The notes below the pieces were generated by a model. That model was not told the origin of the DNA. It saw only the letters and a program-made list of their open reading frames with translations, and did not search any database. Positions 8,419-18,520 of a stretch of 57,148 nucleotides of DNA are shown here, piece by piece. This stretch comes from Tepidibacter thalassicus DSM 15285 (lineage in GTDB: Bacteria > Bacillota > Clostridia > Peptostreptococcales > Peptostreptococcaceae). The stretch's first letter is position 1. Every line of letters starts with the position of its first letter. The position numbers and the translations under genes were made by a program. The DNA lies in assembly GCF_900129915.1 (NCBI RefSeq), contig NZ_FQXH01000015.1, positions 1 through 57,148 on the forward strand. Direction: 5' to 3'.

Positions 8419-8868
8419 TTATCGCTTTCTCAATTTTTTAAAAAATCTTTTCAATATTTTCGAAGATTTATCTTCTAATATTCCAAAAGTTACACTTATA
8501 TTATCATTTAAATACTCTTTTTTAAAATTTGATTTATATTCACAATCTATAGATTTTGTATCTCTAGCTCCTATTATCAAATTTTCTATTCTTGATTGCA
8601 CTATAGCTCCTAAACACATAATACAAGGCTCCATAGTTACGTATAAACTACACCCTATAAGCCTCCAACCTCCTAAAACTCGTGATGCATCCCTTATAGC
8701 AAGTATTTCTGCATGCGCCGTAGGATCTTTAAGAGTTTCTCTAAGGTTATGTGCTCTAGCTATTATTTCATTGTTTCTTACTACAACAGCTCCTACTGGT
8801 ATTTCTTCTTTTAAATATGCTTTATATGCTTCTCTAAGAGCTTCTTTCATGTAAAAAGAATGATCCAT
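8419..8868 (-). CDS. tadA: tRNA-specific adenosine deaminase
   Basis: 149 residues from ATG 8868, which has AGGAGG five bases upstream; a start 11 codons further out (8901) would place that ribosome site inside the gene and is rejected. The zinc/catalytic motif is HAE (in PTAHAEIL, about 54-56) with PCIMC (about 84-88). TadA deaminates A34 of tRNA-Arg(ACG) to inosine; such a tRNA is present at 56871-56947. The stop codon touches the tRNA-Ser 5' end. Confidence 0.96.
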   Translation of the reverse strand: MDHSFYMKEALREAYKAYLKEEIPVGAVVVRNNEIIARAHNLRETLKDPTAHAEILAIRDASRVLGGWRLIGCSLYVTMEPCIMCLGAIVQSRIENLIIGARDTKSIDCEYKSNFKKEYLNDNISVTFGILEDKSSKILKRFFKKLRKR

Positions 8869-8928
8869 TTTTCCTCCTAGACATTGTTTAGGAAAATTCA
8901 TATATATTCAATATACATGACAACTTTT

Positions 8929-8957
8929 ATAATATCATATTTGATATAATAATTCAA
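8929..8957 (-). promoter_or_regulatory. Promoter of tadA / tRNA-Ser
   Basis: Minus strand TTGAAT (8952-8957), 17-bp spacer, TATTAT (8929-8934), about 60 bp upstream of the tadA start. Confidence 0.6.
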
Positions 8958-9001
8958 CTCATTTATTATTGTAATAACAGTATTATTTGTTAATAAAATA
9001 C

Positions 9002-9047
9002 AATTACAAAGGAACAAAATGAAAAAACATTTTGTTCCTTTGTAATT
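9002..9047 (-). terminator. Intrinsic terminator of serS
   Basis: Perfect 20-bp stem (9002-9021 with 9028-9047) and a 6-nt loop. The stem is exceptionally long for a terminator, and the downstream T-tract on the minus strand is interrupted. Confidence 0.75.
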
Positions 9048-9060
9048 TTTATTATACTTC

Positions 9061-10344
<1,284 letters not shown>

Positions 10345-10373
10345 CTATACCTCCTTTAAATTTTTATACCAAA

Positions 10374-10410
10374 ACAAAAAAGCCTTCATCCCTATAAAGG
10401 GACGAAAGCT
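10374..10410 (-). terminator. T-box-regulated terminator before serS
   Basis: Minus-strand stem AGCTTTCGTCCCT / AGGGATGAAGGCT followed by a T-run. It is the terminator half of the serS leader switch. Confidence 0.85.
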
Positions 10411-10628
10411 ATAATCTTCCGCGTTGCCACCCTGATTGGTTAATATCAAACCCTCTCAAAGTCTTTAACGGCGACTAAACCGATTAAACCTACTTAATTT
10501 CAGTTTAACAGCTCTGGAACGGATTCAAAAACAATTGCCATGAGTTCTCACCAACCACTCACTCTCTGAAGACAATTAATTTTTTACTATTTTCCTTCAT
10601 AGCTTTTAGGGTTATTACTATCTATTTG
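10375..10628 (-). promoter_or_regulatory. T-box riboswitch leader of serS
   Basis: The minus strand contains the hallmark AGGGTGGCAACGCGG (about 10419-10433), a slight variant of the usual AGGGTGGNACCGCG, directly before the terminator. An upstream stem I region carries GGTGAGAACTC-type and AGAGAGTGAGTGG elements. The specifier loop appears to read GAA-UCC-G with UCC at 10521-10523, a serine codon matched by tRNA-Ser(GGA) at 8328-8418. Uncharged tRNA-Ser would stabilise the antiterminator and switch serS on. T-box identity is clear; the specifier assignment is by eye. Confidence 0.92.
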
Positions 10629-10634
10629 TCCTAT

Positions 10635-10663
10635 ATTATACTCACTTTTAGAAATTATTTCAA
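10635..10663 (-). promoter_or_regulatory. Promoter of the serS T-box transcript
   Basis: Minus strand TTGAAA (10658-10663), exactly 17 bp, TATAAT (10635-10640), placing the start just upstream of the T-box stem I. Confidence 0.75.
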
Positions 10664-10682
10664 GTATAAAATGTAAAAATTA

Positions 10683-11276
10683 TTAATAATTCTCACAGTG
10701 CATTTCAAAATAGTACTGCTCTACTTTACAAGCTGGACACATTTTTGGAGCAGACTCCCCTTCGTGCACATATCCACAATTTCTACACTTCCATTCAACT
10801 TTATTGTCTTTTTTAAACACTTTATTCTCTTCAACATTTTTAGCAAGCTTTAAATATCTAGCTTCATGCTTGGCTTCAATTTTTGCTATCATCTTAAAAG
10901 ATACTGCAATATCTTTAAATCCCTCTTCTTCAGCTATCTTAGCGAATTCTGGATATATCTTGTCCCATTCTTCATTTTCTCCCATAGCTGCCGCCTTTAA
11001 ATTTTCTAAAGTAGTCCCCATGGCAACTGGATATGCAGTGCTAATATCTACTGTAGATGGAAAATCATCTCCTTCCAAGCCATCTCTTAAATGATTAAAA
11101 AATATTTCGGCATGAGCCTTTTCGTTATCCGCTGTTTCTAAAAACAATTCTGCTATCTGATCATATCCTTCTTCTATTGCTCTTTCAGCATAAAAAGTAT
11201 ATCTATTTCTAGCTTGTGATTCCCCAGCAAAAGCTTTCATTAAATTTTCCAATGTTTTTGTTCCCTTTAACTTCAT
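10683..11276 (-). CDS. rbr: Rubrerythrin
   Basis: 197 residues. The N-terminal ferritin-like diiron domain has glutamates in GESQARNRY (about 18), DNEKAHAEIF (about 50-59), GENEEWDKIYPEFAKIAEEEG (about 98) and AKIEAKHEARY (about 132). The C-terminal rubredoxin-type iron site is built from CRNCGY and CPAC (about 163-182). Rubrerythrin reduces hydrogen peroxide in anaerobes using electrons from rubredoxin or NADH oxidoreductases, protecting the cell from oxygen exposure. A good ribosome site (GAAGGGG) precedes the ATG. No obvious PerR-type palindrome was seen in the short 58-bp upstream gap. Confidence 0.97.
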   Translation of the reverse strand: MKLKGTKTLENLMKAFAGESQARNRYTFYAERAIEEGYDQIAELFLETADNEKAHAEIFFNHLRDGLEGDDFPSTVDISTAYPVAMGTTLENLKAAAMGENEEWDKIYPEFAKIAEEEGFKDIAVSFKMIAKIEAKHEARYLKLAKNVEENKVFKKDNKVEWKCRNCGYVHEGESAPKMCPACKVEQYYFEMHCENY

Positions 11277-11334
11277 TTAATACACCCCTTCAATTAATAT
11301 TTATTACTTATTATTTTTCCACATTTAATGTAAT

Positions 11335-12177
11335 TTAATCATTTTTTTCTTCTTTTATTTGTTTATGATATACAACTCTCTGAGGGTATGGAATTTCTAT
11401 GCCATTTTTATCAAAATCATACTTTATTTTTTCCATTAAACTGTAATATACATCCCAATAATCTTCAGTTTTCACCCATGGTCTTGCAGCTATATTTACA
11501 CAACTATCAGCAAATTCATAAACTCCTATTACAGGCTTTGGATCTTTTAAAACTCTTTCTTCTTCATTAAACACCTTTTCTATAATATTTTTTGCGGTTC
11601 TTATATCGCTATCATAAGATATTCCAAATACAAAATCTATTCTTCTTTTATCTTGAAAAGTAAAATTAATTATATTATCTGATGTAAGTTTAGAATTAGG
11701 CACTATTATTGTTTTATTATCAGGCGTTTTAAGTATTGTATTAAATATCTGCATTTCAACTACTGTACCTTCTGTACCTGCTCCTTGTATATAATCATTT
11801 GTCCTAAAAGGTTTAAATATCAATATCAAAATACCCGATGCAAAATTAGAAAGAGAATCTTGAAAAGCAAGACCTATAGCAAATCCAGAAGCTCCAAGAA
11901 CTGCTACAAAAGATGTTGTAGACATACCAAGCTTATTTAAAGCAGATACTCCAACAAACACAAGACAAAGAACATAAACAAGTTGAGATATAAACGCCAC
12001 TAAAGAAACATCTATATTTGATTTTTGAAGAAACTTTTTTGTTAAATTCTTTACTTTTTTAGAAATATAAAAACCAATAACGATTATAAAAATAGAACCC
12101 AAAATATTAAATCCATAATCTGCAACATATTTTATAAAATCAACTTGAATGTCTTGAAATATCTTTAATGTCTTCAT
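11335..12177 (-). CDS. Small-conductance mechanosensitive channel, MscS family
   Basis: 280 residues with three N-terminal transmembrane segments (about 23-42, 62-82, 88-115). TM3 has the Gly/Ala-packed pore motif (VLGASGFAIGLAFQDSLSNFASG), followed by the MscS beta domain (KPFRTNDYI, GTEGTVVEMQIFNTILKTPDN) and a mixed alpha/beta domain. It opens under membrane tension to release solutes during hypo-osmotic shock. The start has AAGGAG nine bases upstream. It probably has its own promoter, since a terminator follows the upstream UPF0182 gene. Confidence 0.93.
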   Translation of the reverse strand: MKTLKIFQDIQVDFIKYVADYGFNILGSIFIIVIGFYISKKVKNLTKKFLQKSNIDVSLVAFISQLVYVLCLVFVGVSALNKLGMSTTSFVAVLGASGFAIGLAFQDSLSNFASGILILIFKPFRTNDYIQGAGTEGTVVEMQIFNTILKTPDNKTIIVPNSKLTSDNIINFTFQDKRRIDFVFGISYDSDIRTAKNIIEKVFNEEERVLKDPKPVIGVYEFADSCVNIAARPWVKTEDYWDVYYSLMEKIKYDFDKNGIEIPYPQRVVYHKQIKEEKND

Positions 12178-12202
12178 AAACCATACTCCTTTTTATATAT
12201 TT

Positions 12203-12242
12203 AAAAAGTCCCAATATTATTTTAAACTAATATGGGACTTTT
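12203..12242 (-). terminator. Intrinsic terminator of the UPF0182 gene
   Basis: Stem AAAAGTCCC..TATTA / TAATA..GGGACTTTT with one bulge and a T-run on the minus strand, between UPF0182 and mscS. Confidence 0.8.
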
Positions 12243-12249
12243 AATTTAA

Positions 12250-15000
12250 CTACTTAACAGGTTCTTTAAGTTTTTTTAGAATTTCACCTAATTCATTTAT
12301 ATATTGACCATATTTTGAAAAATCACCATTTTTAATAGATTGTTGAGCTTTTTCGTAAATATCATTTGCCTTTTTAATTAATTCATCTTTATTTAAATTA
12401 ATTATATCCTTATCAGTTGCATCTGGTAAAGTAATTTCTTGATTTCCTTTAAACATAGCATTTAATGCATCTTCTAAAGTATCTCTCATAACAACCCTAT
12501 CTTTATATGCTACAAATATTTTTTCTACAGCAGGTATACTATTTTTAGAATCTGATTTTATATAAAGAGGTTCAACATATAAAATTGAATTTTCAATAGG
12601 TATAGTTAAAAGATTTCCCCTTATAACTTTAGAACCTCCTGTATTCCACTGTGTTAAATCTTTAGATATTTCTGGGTCTTTATCAATCTTTGCTTCTACT
12701 TGCTCAGGTCCTAATATATTCTTTTCTTTAGGAAACTTATATACTATAAGTTCTCCATATTTATTTTTATCATTTCTTGCGACAAATAAAGCTGTCATAT
12801 TTTGTTTTCCTCTTGGAGTATACGGTATTGTCAATAAAAACTCTGCTTCTTTTTCTTTTGGAAGTTTAAATGTAATGTAGTTTGATTCCATATCTTCCGA
12901 TTCTTTTCCTTCTTTTCTAGCCTCTTTTGCAACTTCCCACTTATCTTCCTTGTTATAAAATACTCCAGTATCTTTCATATGATAAGTTTCATATACTTTA
13001 GCTTGTATATCAAATAATGTTTGAGGATATCTTATATGTTCTTTTATATCTTTTGGCATCTTATCTATTGACTTAAACAAATCCGGAAAAATTTTTGAAT
13101 ATGTTTTTATTATAGGATCATTTTTATCTATTAAATAAAAATCAGTATCCCCATTATAAGCATCTATAACCACTTTAAATGAATTTCTTATATAATTTAT
13201 CCCATTATCTGAATAAGGTTGAGAATATGGATATTTAGAAGTATATGTATATCCATCTATAATCCAATAAAGTTTTCCATTTACTAAAACAATATACGGG
13301 TCTTGATCAAAAGATAAAAAAGGAGCTATTTTTTTAACTCTATCATTTATATTTCTATTTAATATTATTTTACTATTTGAATTTAAACTTCCAGCTACTA
13401 AAAGCTTAAAACTTTTTTGATCTATTGCATATAAAAGTCTATTAAAAGGATTTAATTTTATTCCAGCTTTTCCTTTATATTCTGTAAAAGCATTTGTTTC
13501 TCCTTTTGGATAATCAAATTCTTTTTCTGAAGTATTAGTAATTATATAATCATTTGTAAGTTCTCCAAAATATATTTCAGGTCTTGTAATTTTTAAACTA
13601 TCTACATTTGATACTGGTGGTATATTTTTTATTATCATGTTAGGTTCTCCACCAGGAGTTACTTCATTAACAGGAGACATTGTTATACCATATCCATGTG
13701 TATACTTTATATGTTGATTAAGCCATGTTTTTGCTTGACTTTCAAGTTTTTCCTTATTTATTTCCCTTGGAGATAAAAATACTTGAGTTAATTTTCCATT
13801 TATTATATATCTATCTATATCAATATCATCAAACGTATAATATGTTCTTATACTTTGAAGTTGATTATACGTTTCTTTAGTAGGTCTATAATCATTTATA
13901 CTTATATTTTTTAAAGTCTGTTCATTTTTTAATATATCTTCTATCGTTATATTTTGCTCTGCCAAAAAATTTTCCTCTTTTACCTTATCTAAATTATAAG
14001 CTTTTTTAGTATAGTTTATATTATATTCCAAAAATTTCTTCTCCTTAGCAATTTCATTAGGAGATACTATAAAATTTTGAACTGCATTTTCAACAACAGA
14101 TGCACCTATACTTATAATTATCAAAAGAACAGGTCCAATTAAAGCTATTTTTAATTTTTTTCTAATATAAGCAATAATTATAAATACAGCTGAAACTATA
14201 CCGATTACAGCTTGAAGTCTGTATACTAACAAATTTACTTTTATATCCGTATAACTTGCTCCATAAGCAACTCCTCTTGGAGAATACAAAAGATTAAAAG
14301 TAGCCAAATAACTTTTAATAGCTATTATCACAAAAAATACAACCCCTATAATAGCTATTTGATTTAAAGCTAAATTCACTACATTTCTGATTGTATCTCC
14401 AAAACTAGAAAAATCACTTATATTTCTTACATTATCAAATTCTCCAAATTTATGAAATTTCTTAAATGATGCTAACATTAAATAGTAAATAATCGTTACT
14501 ATAAATAAAAATATCAAAAATCCTATTAATATATTTAATATTTGATTTATTAATGGCAATTTAAATACATAATACGATATATCTTTATTAAATATAGGGT
14601 CTTTTATATTAAAAGATGTGGAATTTTTAAACTGAAGTATCTCCATCCAAAGACTAGATGATATTCTCATACTAAAAAATAAAGATATAAACATTGCCCC
14701 TATAATTGTTATTATATTTATAAGTTTTTCTTCGCTTTTGTTAACTATAATATTCATATGAGAGTAATAGCTCTTTTTTATGCTAATTAAATAGAGATAT
14801 ATTATAAAACTCAGTATAAAAAACAAAGGAACTCCTATATATAACTTTGAAAACATTTGTCTTATAAACGTAGATGTATAACCGACTTCTTTAAACCAAT
14901 TGTAATCTGCTAAAAAAGTTACTATTTGAGAAAAAAATCCAAATACAGTAACTATAATTAATACAAAAAACGATGTAAGTATTTTTTTAGATTTACTCAA
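12250..15000 (-). CDS. UPF0182 family large membrane protein
   Basis: 916 residues from a TTG start at 15000, chosen because AAGGAGGA lies six bases upstream; an upstream in-frame ATG (15066) would translate through that ribosome site. Seven or so transmembrane segments fill the first 310 residues, followed by a large mostly extracytoplasmic region (about 320-840) and a charged, helical C-terminus. This is the conserved COG1615/UPF0182 family, whose function is unknown. Tail residues EKAQQSIKNGDFSKYGQYINELGEILKKL (beginning near 880) resemble the C-terminal DUF-type helix common to the family. It is monocistronic between a repeat-containing spacer and its terminator. Confidence 0.88.
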   Translation of the reverse strand: MSKSKKILTSFFVLIIVTVFGFFSQIVTFLADYNWFKEVGYTSTFIRQMFSKLYIGVPLFFILSFIIYLYLISIKKSYYSHMNIIVNKSEEKLINIITIIGAMFISLFFSMRISSSLWMEILQFKNSTSFNIKDPIFNKDISYYVFKLPLINQILNILIGFLIFLFIVTIIYYLMLASFKKFHKFGEFDNVRNISDFSSFGDTIRNVVNLALNQIAIIGVVFFVIIAIKSYLATFNLLYSPRGVAYGASYTDIKVNLLVYRLQAVIGIVSAVFIIIAYIRKKLKIALIGPVLLIIISIGASVVENAVQNFIVSPNEIAKEKKFLEYNINYTKKAYNLDKVKEENFLAEQNITIEDILKNEQTLKNISINDYRPTKETYNQLQSIRTYYTFDDIDIDRYIINGKLTQVFLSPREINKEKLESQAKTWLNQHIKYTHGYGITMSPVNEVTPGGEPNMIIKNIPPVSNVDSLKITRPEIYFGELTNDYIITNTSEKEFDYPKGETNAFTEYKGKAGIKLNPFNRLLYAIDQKSFKLLVAGSLNSNSKIILNRNINDRVKKIAPFLSFDQDPYIVLVNGKLYWIIDGYTYTSKYPYSQPYSDNGINYIRNSFKVVIDAYNGDTDFYLIDKNDPIIKTYSKIFPDLFKSIDKMPKDIKEHIRYPQTLFDIQAKVYETYHMKDTGVFYNKEDKWEVAKEARKEGKESEDMESNYITFKLPKEKEAEFLLTIPYTPRGKQNMTALFVARNDKNKYGELIVYKFPKEKNILGPEQVEAKIDKDPEISKDLTQWNTGGSKVIRGNLLTIPIENSILYVEPLYIKSDSKNSIPAVEKIFVAYKDRVVMRDTLEDALNAMFKGNQEITLPDATDKDIINLNKDELIKKANDIYEKAQQSIKNGDFSKYGQYINELGEILKKLKEPVK

Positions 15001-15093
15001 AATTTTTCCTCCTTCCCTTTTGGAAAAATATTCATATAATAAATTTTGTTGATAATAGTATATCAAAAAATATATTTTTTATATACATTAATT

Positions 15094-15210
15094 TATAAAA
15101 AAGTCTTTATTCTAAAGATTTTACAATGTAGACTTTTTTGCAACTCATAACGGAATTTATATTTATCCACAATTTAAATAGGAATATAATTTCCTATTCA
15201 TTATAAAAAA
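15094..15210 (-). repeat. 117-bp intergenic repeat, copy 2, with DnaA box
   Basis: Second copy of 7883-7999, differing only at 15200. It carries a perfect DnaA box TTATCCACA at 15163-15171. Like copy 1 it begins (minus strand) exactly in the T-tract of an intrinsic terminator, here that of the PfoR-like gene, and lies upstream of a minus-strand gene. 7.2 kb separates the two copies. Confidence 0.92.
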
Positions 15211-15235
15211 GTCGATAGTACAACACTATCGACTT
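15206..15235 (-). terminator. Intrinsic terminator of the nad operon / PfoR-like gene
   Basis: Perfect 11-bp stem AAGTCGATAGT / ACTATCGACTT with a 5-nt loop and a T-run that is shared with the end of the 117-bp repeat. It overlaps the stop codon of the PfoR-like gene. Confidence 0.88.
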
Positions 15236-16232
15236 AACTGTTAATTTTCATATCTCCGTATTTTATATATCCTTTTTTTCTCATAAACTCAGATATTAAA
15301 AATGTGATAATTGAAGGAAGAATAAAGTGAAGAATTAATATATTAGTTATAGAGCTTTTTCCCATTACAGCCATGGTTGAAATCTGACCAACAAGACCAC
15401 TAGTACCCATGCCAGCTCCTATACTATTTGTTTTCATCTTAAATACAGTAGTAGATAATGGTCCTAAAATAGCACTTGTAAGTATAGGTGGTATCCAAAT
15501 AAAAGGATTTTTTATTATATTTGGAACTTGAAGCATTGAAGTTCCAAATCCCTGTGCTATAAATCCTCCAAATCCATTTTCTTTATACGAAGAAACTGCA
15601 AATCCTATCATTTGAGCACAACATCCAACAAGTGCAGCTCCAGCTGCAAGTCCATTAAGACCTAAAGCTATAGAAAGTGCTGCTGAACTTATAGGGAGTG
15701 TTAAAATCATTCCCATTGTAATAGCTAGTATTATCCCCATAGGTATAGGTTTTAATTCTGTAGCTTTATTTATAAAATCTCCTAAAGCAATCATCATTGA
15801 CGATATTACTGGAGATATAAATACTCCAACAAATCCTCCAATAATTATTACAGTTGCTGGAACTAACACTATATCTACTTTAGTTTTACCTGAAATTAAT
15901 CTTCCTATTTCAGCTCCAATTAATGATGCAACAAAGGCGCCTACAGGATCTCCTATTTTCAACATTGCTCCAGCTTCTGTTAAATTAACAGTTTGAGCGC
16001 CTATTCCCCCTGTAATTAAAGATGCAAATATTACAAGAGGAGATGCTCCCAAAGAATATGCTACTCCAGCTCCTATTGCCGGTCCCATCAAAAATTGAGC
16101 AGTTTTTCCAAATGTCGATATGCTATTTAAATTATATAGATCGCCAATTTGCTTTAATATAAGTCCTATTATAAGCGATGAAAAAAGTCCAAGAGCCATT
16201 CCATTTAAAGTTTTTGTAAAATATTCTCTCAC
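15234..16232 (-). CDS. PfoR-like membrane protein (PTS EIIC type 2 fold)
   Basis: 332 residues, GTG start with GGAGGG six bases upstream. It is almost entirely hydrophobic with about nine to ten membrane segments and many Gly/Ala-rich loops (GLVGQISTMAVMG, LNGLAAGAALVGCCAQ). It matches the PTS_EIIC_2/PfoR-type family (COG3641) as I know it. These proteins lack the phosphorylation domains of true PTS transporters, and their substrates are unknown. It starts 12 bp after nadC and ends in the operon terminator, so it is probably co-expressed with quinolinate synthesis and may move an NAD precursor. That role is inference from position only. Confidence 0.75.
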   Translation of the reverse strand: MREYFTKTLNGMALGLFSSLIIGLILKQIGDLYNLNSISTFGKTAQFLMGPAIGAGVAYSLGASPLVIFASLITGGIGAQTVNLTEAGAMLKIGDPVGAFVASLIGAEIGRLISGKTKVDIVLVPATVIIIGGFVGVFISPVISSMMIALGDFINKATELKPIPMGIILAITMGMILTLPISSAALSIALGLNGLAAGAALVGCCAQMIGFAVSSYKENGFGGFIAQGFGTSMLQVPNIIKNPFIWIPPILTSAILGPLSTTVFKMKTNSIGAGMGTSGLVGQISTMAVMGKSSITNILILHFILPSIITFLISEFMRKKGYIKYGDMKINS

Positions 16233-16244
16233 AATAACCCTCCA

Positions 16245-17078
16245 TTATATTATTTTCATAGATATATCTAAAGATTTAAATGAATGTGTTAATGCTCCCA
16301 TAGATATAATATCTACTCCTGTTTTAGCTACATCAACTATATTTTCTTCATTTATATTCCCTGACGCTTCTAATATGCTTTTATTGTTGTTTATTTTTAC
16401 TGCTTTTTTCATTTCATCTATACTCATATTATCAAGCAATATTATATCCACGTTTAAATCTAAAGCTTCTTTCAATTCATCTAAATTTTTAACTTCTACT
16501 TCTATCTTTACAGTATGACCTATTTTATATTTTATTTTATTTACAGCTTCTCTTATACTTCCTAAAGCTTTTATATGATTGTCTTTTATCATTATAGATT
16601 CTGATAAATTATATCTATGATTATATCCTCCGCCTATTTTTACTGCATATTTCTCTAATACCCTCATATTTGGAGTGGTTTTTCTTGTATCCACTATCTT
16701 TACATTATATCCTTTCACTAAATTAACTATTTTATTAGTTTTAGTAGCTATTCCAGAAAGCCTCTGTATTATATTAAGAGATACTCGTTCTCCCTTTAAT
16801 ATATTTTTAGTACTTCCTTCAACCGTTGCTATTATATCTCCTTTTTTTACAAATTCACCATCATTTCGTAACACGTGAAACTTTATTTTTTCATCTAATA
16901 TAAAAAATACTCTTTTTGCTACTTCAATTCCACAAATTATTCCATCTTCTTTCGCTAAAAATTTTCCCTTTGAAATATGATTATCTTCTATTAAATTATC
17001 TGTTGTAATGTCTATATAGTTTATATCTTCTATCAATGCACTTTTTATAATATTATCTATTATTAAATTATTTACCAT
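16245..17078 (-). CDS. nadC: Nicotinate-nucleotide pyrophosphorylase (carboxylating)
   Basis: 277 residues. Family motifs include RLSGIATKT (about 105), DTRKTTPNMR (about 131-140), KIGGGYNHRYNLSE (about 147-160) with the phosphoribosyl-binding Arg/His, VEVKN (about 195) and LLDNM (about 218). It converts quinolinate and PRPP to nicotinate mononucleotide, CO2 and PPi. The ATG (AGAGGAGAG upstream) overlaps the end of nadB by 11 bp, indicating translational coupling in niaR-nadABC. Confidence 0.96.
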   Translation of the reverse strand: MVNNLIIDNIIKSALIEDINYIDITTDNLIEDNHISKGKFLAKEDGIICGIEVAKRVFFILDEKIKFHVLRNDGEFVKKGDIIATVEGSTKNILKGERVSLNIIQRLSGIATKTNKIVNLVKGYNVKIVDTRKTTPNMRVLEKYAVKIGGGYNHRYNLSESIMIKDNHIKALGSIREAVNKIKYKIGHTVKIEVEVKNLDELKEALDLNVDIILLDNMSIDEMKKAVKINNNKSILEASGNINEENIVDVAKTGVDIISMGALTHSFKSLDISMKII

Positions 17079-18516
17079 TTTTCAAACTCTCCTCTAACAC
17101 CAATTTTGATATTATTGCCATATTTCTAGTTTCATAATAGTGCACATCTTTTATATAATTATTATTTTCTAATTGTTTTAATATCTGCTTTATTTTTTTT
17201 ATTCCTTCTTCAGCTTCATTTTTGTTTAAATTGACAAAATACGATTTCTGCATTATATTTTGTATTTCATTTTTGTATTTACAATCTAATTTTATATTTC
17301 CAATTATATGTTCACATTTTAATTTACTATCTATTTTTAAATTTACTTTTCCTTTTTTATTTATATTTTGTGCTGCTCTTCTTGAAAATACTAATCCTTC
17401 TAATAATGAATTACTTGCAAGCCTATTATTTCCATGAACTCCAGTATGAGAACATTCTCCTACAGCATATAAATTATCTACGCTGCTTTGAGCATTTTTA
17501 TCTACATCTATACCTCCCATTAAATAGTGCTGCGAAGGATATACAGGTATTTTATCTTTTGTAATATCAATTTTATATTTTAAGCAATTTCTGTATATAT
17601 TTGGAAATCTGTTTTTTATAAATTCATCGTCTTTATAAGATATATCTAAGTATATTTTTTCAGATTTAGTTTTATTAATTTCTTCAATAATAGCTTTTGA
17701 TACTACATCTCTAGGTGCAAGTTCTCCTCTCTTATCGTATTTATTCATAAACCTTTCAAATTTATTATTTAATAAAAAAGCTCCTTCTCCTCTTACTGCT
17801 TCCGATATTAAAAATCTTTCATTATTTTCTACATTTAAAGCTGTTGGGTGAAATTGAATTAAATCAAGTCCTTTTATATTAGCTCCTAAAATATGAGCCA
17901 TGGCAATTCCATCTCCAGTTGCTATTGCCGAATTTGTTGTATATTTATATATTTTTCCTATTCCACCAGTAGCAAGTACTAGATAGTTAGTATAATATAC
18001 ATAATTTTTATTATCTTTTAATACATTCAATTTAAATAATTTATCTTTTTTTATATTAGCCAAAAATGCATTTTCTAATATTTCTATGTTTATTTTATTT
18101 TTTACATTTTTAATCAACTTATTTATTATTTCACTTCCAGTTTTATCTTTATAGTGTACTATTCTTCTTTTACTATGAGCTCCTTCAAGTGTTTTTAAAA
18201 GATTACCTTCTATATCTTTATCAAATTCAACTCCTAAATTTAATAATTTTTCTATATCTTTCGGTCCTTCTTCTACCATTATTTCTAAGTTATCTAAATT
18301 ATTTTTATAATTTCCTGCAACTAAAGTATCTTCAATATGATATTCAAATTTATCATTTTTATCAAGAACAACAGCTACTCCACCTTGTGCTAATGAAGTA
18401 TTATTTAAATCTAATTCTCTTTTTGATAATAATAATACTTTAAATTTTTCATCCAAATTAAGACATGTATATAATCCTGCTATCCCAGAGCCTACAACAA
18501 TAACATCATAAAGCAT
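17068..18516 (-). CDS. nadB: L-aspartate oxidase
   Basis: 482 residues from ATG 18516, four bases after the nadA stop; a TTG five codons earlier is possible but lies inside nadA. The N-terminal FAD loop is GSGIAGLYT (about 10-18). LNNTSLAQGGVAV (about 42), the substrate loop QFHPTAL and the C-terminal HTGVHGNNRLASNSLLEG active-site stretch (about 350-367) are diagnostic. It oxidises aspartate to iminoaspartate, using fumarate or oxygen, for NadA. The C-terminal domain is shorter than in E. coli (about 540 aa), as is usual in clostridia. Confidence 0.95.
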   Translation of the reverse strand: MLYDVIVVGSGIAGLYTCLNLDEKFKVLLLSKRELDLNNTSLAQGGVAVVLDKNDKFEYHIEDTLVAGNYKNNLDNLEIMVEEGPKDIEKLLNLGVEFDKDIEGNLLKTLEGAHSKRRIVHYKDKTGSEIINKLIKNVKNKINIEILENAFLANIKKDKLFKLNVLKDNKNYVYYTNYLVLATGGIGKIYKYTTNSAIATGDGIAMAHILGANIKGLDLIQFHPTALNVENNERFLISEAVRGEGAFLLNNKFERFMNKYDKRGELAPRDVVSKAIIEEINKTKSEKIYLDISYKDDEFIKNRFPNIYRNCLKYKIDITKDKIPVYPSQHYLMGGIDVDKNAQSSVDNLYAVGECSHTGVHGNNRLASNSLLEGLVFSRRAAQNINKKGKVNLKIDSKLKCEHIIGNIKLDCKYKNEIQNIMQKSYFVNLNKNEAEEGIKKIKQILKQLENNNYIKDVHYYETRNMAIISKLVLEESLKNGK

Positions 18517-18520
18517 TCTA

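Noticed and set aside
11277..11334. PerR-type operator before rubrerythrin
   Set aside because: The AT-rich symmetry there does not match the TTATAATNATTATAA pattern well enough.
16867..16882. CGTAACACGTGAAACT, a parS-like 16-mer inside nadC
   Set aside because: Only 12/16 to the consensus; although the CACGTGAAAC core is intact, the left arm is wrong and it is inside a coding sequence.
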